Shown: positions 56,609-64,000 of the stretch, one piece after another
Layout: the number at the start of each line of letters is the position of its first letter
Numbering within the stretch: position 1 is the stretch's first letter
NCBI GenBank assembly: GCA_004194705.1
Contig: SADC01000434.1
Coordinates: 62,001-126,000 of the forward strand
DNA length: 64,000 nucleotides
Direction of reading: 5' to 3'
DNA from: Ditylenchus dipsaci
Taxonomy: Eukaryota > Nematoda > Chromadorea > Rhabditida > Anguinidae
The notes under the pieces: generated by a model
What the model was told of the DNA's origin: nothing
Seen by the model: the letters and a program-made list of their open reading frames with translations, nothing else
Databases searched by the model: none
Program-made: the position numbers and the translations under genes

Positions 56609-56729
56609 TAAAAATTTAAAATCCAGTCTTAAAAAATTTAACCTTTACAAATCCAGCGAATACGTTGAAACGGCCTGTAAATTTGTATATAAAATTGAGT
56701 TTTCATCATTTTATTACTTTTATTTTCAG

Positions 56730-56970
56730 CCCCTTGCGTATTTATCCATGGCGGTGCACTATCCACGTGCTTGTCTCTATTTTCTTCTGCATCTTAGCGT
56801 GGGTACCCGCAGTAGTGCACGCTATTTGGTATTGTTTCTTTCGAACCATTGTGTATCACCACCCTGTGCAGCAACAGCGGCAGTTGTGGTCACTAGTGGA
56901 CGACCTATTTAATTTAATTTCATGTCAAGTCGATGCTTGCTTTAATAACAACACTTATTTTGATTTTTAA
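56730..56970 (+). CDS. PMP3/UPF0057-type small membrane protein, last exon
   Basis: The exon opens after TTTTATTTTCAG. Its first frame reads PCVFIHGG; after a one-base shift at 56754-56756 the frame continues CTIHVLVSIFFCILAWVP, then AVVHAIWYCFFR and a 40-residue tail ending NNNTYFDF at TAA. The pattern PP..VF...GC..H.L..I...IL.W.P...HA matches the UPF0057/PMP3 family: tiny two-helix plasma-membrane proteins linked to ion homeostasis in yeast and plants, with nematode members. A missing T (GGTTGC to GGTGC) would repair the frame. The N-terminal exon is not found. The hydrophilic tail is longer than in the shortest family members. Confidence 0.6.
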
Positions 56971-57060
56971 TTTTATTTATTAATTGGGGCGTACACACGA
57001 TTTTTGAAGCAATTTTCTCGAAATTCAATCAGCATTGTGTTACTTATCATTTTTCAAAGA

Positions 57061-57301
57061 CAATACGTGAAAATGCCCACTTTTCAGGAAAAAGAGCCCA
57101 CAGAATGTGAAAAAGTAACTACTTTTTTTATACAAGTCCAAAATGCCAAAATCTGCACAGTTTTGTGAAAAAGTGCCAGTTTTTGAAAAAGTGCCTAGTT
57201 TTGTAAAATAGTGCGTAGTTTTCAGCTAAAATTAAAAATTGGCACTTTTTTACATTAGCTGGGCACTTTTCCCTCTAACCTGGTCATTTTTTACGTATTT
57301 T
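57061..57301. mobile_element. Foldback with 'aaaagtgcc' arms
   Basis: 'aatacgtgaaaatgcccact' at the left and 'ggtcattttttacgtatttt' at the right; the arms carry several 'gaaaaagtgccagtttttg' units on one side and 'ggcacttttttac' on the other. Related to 62964-63407. Confidence 0.75.
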
Positions 57302-57683
57302 CTTTTTTATTAGATGTGAATAAATATAATGCAGATTATTTTAGAATAAATTTGATTGATCTCAAAAAAGCATTTGACGTGATGAAAACTTTGTCCCACC
57401 TACGCAAATCATGAAAGTTTGCATTGAAAATCGTGAGTATAACCTTTTAAAAGCCGATCTTGTAAACTTCATTCACACTCCTCCTTAACTGTATTAAAAA
57501 GTTACGTAATAATTTTCGGAGCTACTACAGTTCAAGGTGCTGACTCTCACCATTTTATTAATATTTTTTTTACATTTGACGTCAAATTTAAAGAAAAATG
57601 TTTTGAAAAACCGAGAAAATTGGAGAAGATAAAGCTACTGCCTTCCTTCAATTGTAGTAGATCTCAGCTTTTTTATAAATACA

Positions 57684-58035
57684 GTCTACTCTCCACTATA
57701 GCATTATTAATAAAGTTCATCTTTTTTTAAAAAATCCTTTTTTAGAAAATCCCAACTGCTCGCCCTCTCCAAAAAGTATTTTGCTCTAAGCCTATCTTTT
57801 TTAGCTCGCTTGATTATTTCCATCCTAATACGTTGCAATGTGAAGTTTTTGGTATTTGGCGCCAAGCGCCCAAATACACTAGCCATTGTCGTGGCAAAAG
57901 GTACGAAGTAGGTGAAAAATTAAATAAGTTGGCTTAGAAAATGATACTCTTTGCGAGGGGTGGGCACTTGGACTGCTTTCATCCCATTTGGCCGGTTCCC
58001 AGAGAGAATGTTATTTAGAGAGTTCACTGTAGTAA
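57684..58035. mobile_element. Pogo-like MITE with dispersed-repeat interior
   Basis: 'acagtctactctccactata' at the left and 'tagagagttcactgta' at the right. The interior 57760-57970 is the 'aaaagtattttgctctaagc' / 'gcttagaaaatgatactctt' repeat also seen at 32090 and 51475. Confidence 0.65.
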
Positions 58036-59497
58036 TAAACAACTGACCTGTCTCAAGATATGTAAAATGAAATGGCCTGACTATACAATTCACCCATTTC
58101 TCAAAAATGCTTTACAACTCGTGGTTTTGCTATTTTTAACGCTTAAATAAGATTAAACACACATTTTTAGGTTGCGGAAAGAATTTTGCTTTTTTTTGAA
58201 AATAGTTAAAAAAATTTTGACTTTTCGGCTCGATCTTCCTTGTCGCTTCGACTTTCAGATACTTTACACAGTCAAAGTTTAAAACGGCAGGGTGTACCAA
58301 GGCAAAAGTCAACATTTTAAGTTTTTCAAAAAAGCGTTAAATGGCTTTACACAACCCAAAAATTTATTTGGAACAACTTTTAGGGTATACAATCTCAAAA
58401 TATGATCTCTGGTATTTTACAGAATTTTGTGTATTTCACAGTTCAGCCAATGAAACTCTTGTGCTAAGAATTTTTTTAAATAAAACTTCAACATAGCAAT
58501 GTGATATACACAAAATATACAAACAATAATACTGCATTGACGTGAAACTTTAACTTAAGTTTTGATCAACTGGAATATTTTGAAGATAGATGCTTTTAAA
58601 AGTTATCTGTGTCTTTGATATTCTGCTCATACTCTTCTTGTGACTTGAGTTTAGAATCCAACAAGCCCCCCCCTCCCCATGGGAAGTGATCAGATCAAGG
58701 AGATAACATCATATTCGTGTTTCACGTCCCCGATTTCATGAGAAAGCCGGCTGTTTTTTTTTCTGAGAAAAACAATTTGTCGATCCACAGGGAGGGGGTT
58801 ATTCTAAAATATATACGATCCAATTTACATTACCGGAACACTCAGACGAGGATCACTAAATCGAAATTTTGATTGAAGCAGATTTAAAAAAAAGCTTTCT
58901 CACACGATCTTTTGAAGGCCTTTTCGGGTTTGTTTCGGTGAAAGGATTTCGTTCTTTTTTCTGAAGGACAGCAAATCCGCGTCTCTAGATTTAACGTTGA
59001 CCTTTTCAGGATTTTAACGTTATATTGAGAGGCGCTGTTGTGTTGTCATTAACAAAAGTACTATTACAAAAGCCCATGCATTTTGGAGTATACCAAGGAA
59101 TCAAAACTGACAAGAAAATAAAAAAAGAGATAACTGAAGTTGAAAAAATCTAAGAAAACTTGTACGCCGCTTGTTTTAAGAACATTAAAAAATTTCAAAA
59201 ATTGAATAGAAAAAAATCTGTAAAATGGGGTAAAAAACATAGTGCTGAAACAAATAGTGGCAAATACTTAGTGCTAAGAACAGAGATTCTTCCTGTAGAT
59301 TTATTAAAGATTTATTTTAATTTAAAAAAAATAGATCATGAGCAGTGTTGGCAAGATGCGCCGCGTGAATTTTTCCAGAAAAAAAAAGATATGTAGTTAA
59401 TACCTCTGATTAAGTCTCCTACCCCGTTTCGGTCACTGAAGCTGGGCAAAAAGATTCTATATGCATATTATGATCAAGAGTATTGCTCGAATCATGT
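58036..59497. other. Intergenic, nothing recognised
   Basis: AT-rich, with a C-run at 58665-58678 and an inverse G-run near 58790. The plus-strand frame at 59160-59396 is Lys/Asn-rich, has no splice or family support, and is not called. Confidence 0.4.
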
Positions 59498-59897
59498 CTA
59501 AGGTATTTAAGTGCGCGCATCTTTAACCAACCAAGCCCCCTGCGCCCCCGAAGGGGGCGCAGGGGCTTGGTTGCTCAGGGTTAAGATGCGCACAACCACC
59601 TACCTGAAACATAAATCACTAGAAAGTGACTCTGGATGCATAAAAATCCCAGTTGATAAAATTATGTTCGAAGATATTTTAGGTATTTTTTTTAAATAAG
59701 CGCGCATGCGCGCTTATTTGTCAAACCACCGAAAATCAGAAAAAATTGTGGGTCGATCTCAAAAATTTCGGGTGCTCAACCAAAATTTAAAAAGTAGAAT
59801 TGTTAGAGCTCTTGTAAGTTAAAAAAAGCATCAAACAGCGTTAGAAAAAAGTTCTAAAATAGGGTTGCGCGCTTATTAGAGGAAATACGATACCTTA
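59498..59897. mobile_element. Composite: GC hairpin inside a TACCGT-family element
   Basis: 59512-59599 is a long hairpin: 'gtgcgcgcatctttaaccaa' against 'ggttaagatgcgcac', with an apex of GCCCCCTGCGCCCCCGAAGG and its inverse. At 59691-59720 AAATAAGCGCGCATGCGC begins a perfect 26-bp palindrome, and the element closes with 'gcgcgcttattagaggaaat'. Flanking text 'aaatcactagaaagtgactc' recurs as 'aaattcctcgaaagtgacta' at 59902. Confidence 0.65.
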
Positions 59898-60005
59898 GAC
59901 ATAAATTCCTCGAAAGTGACTATAGATGCATGAAAAAACAGCATACCAGAGTTATTATTTTGACTAAAGTTTTTTGACTAAAAAAAGTTATTTTTTGCAA
60001 TGATT

Positions 60006-60570
60006 TAAGCCTAAGCCTAAGCCGAAGCCTAAGCCGAAGCCTAAGCCTAGGCCGGAGCCTAAGCCAAGCCTAAGCCGAAGCCGAAGCCTAGGCCGGAGCC
60101 TAAGCCCAAGCCTAAGCCTAAGCCGAAGCCTAAGCCGAAGCCCAAGCCTAAGCCTAAGCCGAAGCCTAAGCCGAAGCCTAAGCCGAAGCCTAAGCCGAAG
60201 CCTAAGCCGAAGCCGAAGCCTAAGCCTAAGCCGAAGCCTAAGCCGAAGCCTAAGCCTAAGCCGAAGCCTAAGCCGAAGCCGAAGCCTAAGCCTAAGCCGA
60301 AGCCTAAGCCGAAGCTTAAGCCTAAGCCGAAGCCTAAGCCGAAGCCTAAGCCTAAGCCGAAGCCTAAGCCGAAGCCTAAGCCGAAGCCTAAGCCGAAGCC
60401 GAAGCCTAAGCCGAAGCCGAAGCCTAAGCCGAAGCCTAAGCCGAAGCCGAAGCCTAAGCCGAAGCTTAAGCCGAAGCCGAAGCCTAAGCCGAAGCCTAAA
60501 CCTAAGCCGAAGCCTAAGCCGAAGCATAAGCCAAAGCCTAAGCCTAAGCCGAAATCTTAGCCGAAGTCTA
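60006..60570. repeat. Interstitial telomere-like array (TTAGGC/TTCGGC)
   Basis: The plus strand is a run of GCCTAA and GCCGAA hexamers in mixed order for about 560 bp, with rare variants (GCTTAA, GCCCAA, GCCGGA, GCATAA). The opposite strand is TTAGGC/TTCGGC; TTAGGC is the nematode telomere repeat. The 180-codon Leu-Arg open frame on the minus strand is a by-product of the hexamer. Confidence 0.95.
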
Positions 60571-60639
60571 AGCGGCTACTAAACATCACCCAACCCTAGA
60601 CAATAAATAAACTCTGTTAAATTAACCATTTATGGTGCG

Positions 60640-61460
60640 ATTAACTATCCCGGCTGAATGTAAATAAAACTGGTAGTTAACTATTTGTGTTGACTGCAGA
60701 TAAACTGTGTGTAGTTAAGTATTTAAGTTGACTGTGAATAAACTCGGTGTGATTAATTATTTTAGTTGACTGTGAATAAACTCGCGTAGTTGAGTATACA
60801 GGGGGTGCAGGCCGTTTCGTCGCCAGAATTTTCGTCGCCCACATTTTCGTCGCCACAATTTTCGTCGCCCACATTTTTCGTCGCCACAATTTCGTCGCCA
60901 ACAATTTTCGTCGCCCACAGTTTTCGTCGCCCACAATTTTCGTCGCCCACAATTTCGTCGCCGGCATATTTTTGTCGCCGGTATATTTTTGTCGGCACAG
61001 TTCTCTATTGATTTTACGTTTTAGCGTCGTTACGACCTGTTACGACGCTGAAATAGCTAAAACGCTAAATCAATAGAAAACTGTGTAAAAATTGTGGCGA
61101 CGAAAATTGTGGCGACGAAAATATGCCGGCGACGAAAATATACCGGCGTCGAAAATTGTTGGCGACGAAAATTGTTGGCGACGAAAATTGTGGCGACGAA
61201 AAATGTGGGCGACGAAAATTCTGGCGACGAAACGGCCTGCACCCTATCCAGATCGAATGTAAATAAACTTGGTGTAGTTATTTATTTGGGTCGACTGTAA
61301 ATAAACTGTGTGTAGTTAATTATTTGTGTTGACTGTAAGTAAACTGTGTGTAGTTAAGTATTCAAGTTGACTGTAAATAAGCTCGGTATGATTAACTACT
61401 CTAGTTGACTGTGAAAAATAACTATTTTAGTTGACTGTTGATTATCCAGGTCGAATGTAA
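60640..61460. repeat. 38-bp minisatellite, split by a foldback element
   Basis: Units of about 38 bp such as GTTGACTGTGAATAAACTCG followed by 'gtgtgattaattatttta' run at 60680-60800 and 61255-61440. The element at 60803-61244 interrupts the array. Confidence 0.85.
60803..61244. mobile_element. Foldback (FB-type) element with TCGTCGCC arms
   Basis: GGGTGCAGGCCGTTTCGTCG at the left is exactly inverted at the right ('cgacgaaacggcctgcaccc'). Both arms consist of imperfect 16-bp 'ttcgtcgcccacaatt' units, and the centre has 'ctattgattttacgttttag' against 'ctaaaacgctaaatcaatag'. Flanks 'tatacag' and 'tatccag' may be an imperfect target duplication. Open frames on both strands are products of the repeat. 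Confidence 0.9.
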
Positions 61461-62268
61461 ATAAATCTTCAGTCGAGGCATTTGCCTATTAAAAATTATT
61501 TTAATTTCTGGGCAAACACTTGGAAAAAACTTCGACGCTACTGTCATATACTCCATCCCCACCCAAAAAAATTACTGTATTATACAAAATAATTTTTAAA
61601 GTTTGAGCAGCATTTTGACTGTCTCTCAGCTTAATTCAGTACAATTAGACAATGCCAATTGATCACCACATCAGCTTTTACGATAACGGAGTCTTCGAAG
61701 AATAATCCGTTGTTTGGCTGAAGCAGTCTTAAAAAAGAGCACTTACACTACTTTATCTACTCTAATTTTAAACCATTGTCTAATTGTACGCTAGACTCGA
61801 TGAGTGGTCAAAAAATTATACACTACTTTTAATTAAGCGCAATCCGAGGATATTTACTTATACCTTTTTACAGAAAAATTAAAGAAATTGGCTAAATTAT
61901 TTGAAAAACGCGAATAAATTTTTTTGCTTATGATCAGTAGTTACTAAGTATCATGTACGAAAATTTGAGAAGGAGTTCATTACCCGGTCATGTCCCGGAA
62001 TCGTATTTCGACCATTTTTGACCCTTCTGCATTATTGGCTTTGTCTAAAAGTTCGCGAGTATTCATAGACAACTCGAAAGGTTTCTGCATAAGGCTTATG
62101 ATTTTTTTATTTAAGTCAGTATTATCAACACAATATTTATTATTAAAAAAGTACAAAATCTTTTGATGGGTTCCAAAATTCAAATTTAAATGACTCAAGA
62201 CAAATTTTTTATGAAAAGTAACAATAAGAGGGACTAAGGCATATTTTCCCGGACGACCCCAATACATA
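61461..62268. other. Intergenic; one uncertain minus-strand frame
   Basis: AT-rich. A minus-strand frame at 62267-61980 has an ordinary composition and ends at a GGGTAATG donor-like site, but its upstream part runs through a 'gggactaaggcatattttcc' repeat end and I find no family match or acceptor. Confidence 0.3.
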
Positions 62269-62270
62269 TA

Positions 62271-62457
62271 CAGTCGAACCTCGATTTAGTGGCACCCCGA
62301 TTTAGTGGCACCCTCGATTTAGTGGCACCCTGAAGGCGATTTGGTTGGCCAGAGTTGGCCAAACTTGGCCAAAGTTTACCTCCGACTTAGTGGCACCTCG
62401 ATTTAGTGGCACATAAGGCTTGGTCCCTAGGGGTGCCACTAAATCGAGGTTTGACTG
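62271..62457. mobile_element. Pogo-like MITE with TA target duplication
   Basis: CAGTCGAACCTCGATTTAGTG at the left and 'cactaaatcgaggtttgactg' at the right, flanked on both sides by TA. Near the left end CGATTTAGTGGCACCC is repeated three times. TA duplication and CAGTCGAACCTCG-type ends are characteristic of pogo/Tigger elements. Confidence 0.85.
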
Positions 62458-62963
62458 TAGTGCCATATTTTTCAAGTAACCAGAATGGCAAAGCTACCTG
62501 ATGGTGAAATAATTTTTAAAAAAATTATTATAATTGTTTGACTAAAGAAAAAAAAAATCGCCCCTGCCATTTGTGAGTATAACCGCAAAATGAAAATTTC
62601 TGTCATTATTAAAGTGGATTAGTAGGATCTAGTCAATTATTCCAAAGATCGACGTTTTTGGATTCATAACTTAAAAAAAAGCGCAGATCACGGTATTTCA
62701 AATAAGGTATTATTCAGGTATTTATGACAATTCAATGTAAAAATTTTACTTCAGAGAAATAATTGTGTCATTTTCGAAAACATTGTTAATACTTACGAAC
62801 GAAAGAATAAGTGTGTTAAGTCATTTTTAGTTATCGACGTATACCATTCAACATAGCAAGAAGAACTGCACCAGAAAGAGATCTGACGTATGGTGAAAAG
62901 AATCGAAAAATTTGAGGCCAAGATCTGAAAGTGAAATCAGGAGAGCTCGTGCTAATTAAGAAA

Positions 62964-63407
62964 GGACGATACGTAAAAATGGCACGTTTTGGAGAAAAAG
63001 TGCCACGTTTTAGTGAAAAACTGCCACGCTTTAAGAAAATGTGCCACGTTTTGGAATAAAAGTGCCACGTTTTGTGAAAATCTGCCACGTTTTTTCGATT
63101 CTAGTCAAGAAGGTGAAAAAGTGCCACGTTTAGTGAAAAAGTGCCACGTTTTTGTGAAAAAGTGCCACGTTTTTGTGAAAATCTGCCACGTTTTCTGACA
63201 ATAAGGTTCCTTAGACAAATCAATGAATTACACTTGAAATTTTGAAGATTACCATTAGTTTGCTATTGATATGTCCTTGGGAACAAAGCGACCAATAAAA
63301 CCAGGCATATCTGTGCAAAACTAGGCAAATTTGAAAAAAAAACGTGGCACTTTTTCACAAAAACGTGGCACTTTTTCTCTAGAACGTGGCATATTTCCGT
63401 TTTATCC
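62964..63407. mobile_element. FB-type foldback with 9-bp target duplication
   Basis: The left arm is about nine imperfect 'gaaaaagtgccacgtttt' units (62980-63195); the right arm has the inverse 'aaaacgtggcactttttc' units (63342-63395). The direct repeat ATTAAGAAA lies at 62955-62963 and 63408-63416. The host sequence on either side is one interrupted TACCGT-family element. Confidence 0.85.
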
Positions 63408-63416
63408 ATTAAGAAA

Positions 63417-63522
63417 ACGCAAAAAACAGATATGTGAAATGTTTGCTCTAGACTGAGATATGAGGTCCGTGGGGTGAGAGATTATTAGAGAGGGGGGGGG
63501 GTTCATTAGAGAATATACGGTA
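63417..63522. mobile_element. TACCGT-family element, part flanking the FB insertion
   Basis: In inverse orientation it reads TACCGTATATTCTCTAATGA, then a run of C, then 'ggacctcatatctcagtcta' and 'tctgttttttgcgttttctt', which is the left half of the family. The rest continues at 62880-62960. Confidence 0.7.
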
Positions 63523-63524
63523 AT

Positions 63525-63643
63525 GTCAAAAATACCATATTCGCTTGATCCCCCGTGGTTTTTGACTTAGTTTCTGGATGGCCAACGGATGTGCGAGATC
63601 CAAACTACAGGGGGACCAAGCAAAAATGGTATTTTGACATGTA
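63525..63643. mobile_element. MITE, 'gcttggtccct' family
   Basis: 'gtcaaaaataccatattcgc' then 'ttgatcccccgtgg' at the left; 'agggggaccaagcaaaaat' then 'ggtattttgacat' at the right. Confidence 0.75.
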
Positions 63644-64000
63644 GCCGAGGGCGTGTGGATGGTTGTTGGTAGTCCGGTTCTTAGGCCATGTAAAACGAAA
63701 TAGTGCGCCGTTGTTATATTGAGCAGCCCAAATAGAATCGGCTCGTGTTTTCAGCACGAAACAGGAACCTGTGGCGACCGGATATTCCGATAGGGTGAAT
63801 GTCTCAGATCTCAGATCATTTGATAAGAGACCTGCGTAAGTCTTATCGATGACAACTATCGTACAGCATTCTCTTTATTCGCGAGTATAAACTTTCTTTG
63901 TTTTCTTAGTCGGCACAGTCGAAATCGGGCTCAATGTGGCGGGTTATCGAAAGTGGCGGGCTAGGGAGAGTGGACTGTATCAAGGCTTGACTGTATTACT
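63644..64000. other. Window end; element boundary only
   Basis: Mixed-composition sequence without a gene. It ends with 'gggctagggagagtggactgta' and 'aggcttgactgta', the right ends of pogo-like elements whose left parts are not resolved in this window. Confidence 0.4.

Noticed and set aside
59512..59599. Strong GC hairpin resembling a bacterial terminator
   Set aside because: The context is eukaryotic and repeat-rich, with no adjacent gene or T-tract; treated as part of a mobile element.
59988..60527. 180-codon Leu-Arg repeat open frame on the minus strand
   Set aside because: It is the translation of the telomere-like hexamer array; there is no codon variation beyond the hexamer variants.
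60677..61300. Open frames with 'GDENCGRRK' or 'SSPTFSSP' repeats
   Set aside because: Products of the TCGTCGCC tandem arms of a foldback element.
61980..62267. Minus-strand 96-codon frame near a donor-like GGGTAATG
   Set aside because: Part of it runs through a repeat end and no acceptor or homology is visible; left uncalled.

Overview
The window looks like an AT-rich, intron-containing animal genome, most likely a nematode. Four things point there: an interstitial array of nematode-type telomere hexamers (TTAGGC, mixed with TTCGGC) at 60.0-60.6 kb; several introns of 44-60 nt; T-rich ...TTTTCAG acceptors just before start codons, as expected for spliced-leader trans-splicing; and the gene content (a JNK kinase, an Olig/BHLHE22-type bHLH factor, a secreted saposin-domain protein). 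I see no tRNA, rRNA, CRISPR array or prokaryotic gene. Most of the window is intergenic or intronic DNA crowded with inverted-repeat (foldback/MITE) elements.

Layout. 1-25.1 kb is a segmental duplication of a roughly 9.5 kb unit: copy 1 (1-6640), a 3.6 kb retroelement-like insert with a CCHC gag-like frame (6640-10262), a shorter and partly diverged copy P (10262-14811), a full copy 2 (14812-24310) and a decayed remnant (24311-25140). The unit carries, on the minus strand, a four-exon gene that I assembled by splice phase: signal peptide, then two saposin-B-type domains with the six-cysteine pattern, then a Cys-rich tail. Each copy also has a dead Tc1/mariner remnant and nested palindromic elements. 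27.47-27.84 kb (+) is a two-exon bHLH gene. 30.13-30.90 kb (+) is a two-exon gene for a small basic secreted protein. 32.58-41.54 kb (-) holds ten exons of a JNK-type MAP kinase with a Ser/Thr-rich N-terminal extension; its 5' end is not resolved. 56.73-56.97 kb (+) is the last exon of a PMP3/UPF0057-type small membrane protein. 57-64 kb is repeat-dominated: foldback elements with tandem-repeat arms, a 38-bp minisatellite, the telomere-like array and a pogo-like MITE.

Reading quality. Every conserved gene here except the short secreted-protein gene is broken by one or more single-base deletions, mostly in homopolymer runs, and copies 1 and 2 of the duplication differ almost only in homopolymer length. 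The simplest explanation is residual long-read consensus error, so frames and the tandem arrangement itself should be checked before anything is called a pseudogene.

The genes do not form one pathway. The most distinctive biology is the duplicated, secreted two-saposin-domain gene. The most distinctive genome structure is the large set of nested, probably recently mobile foldback elements, some with clear target-site duplications and one present in only one of two near-identical copies.
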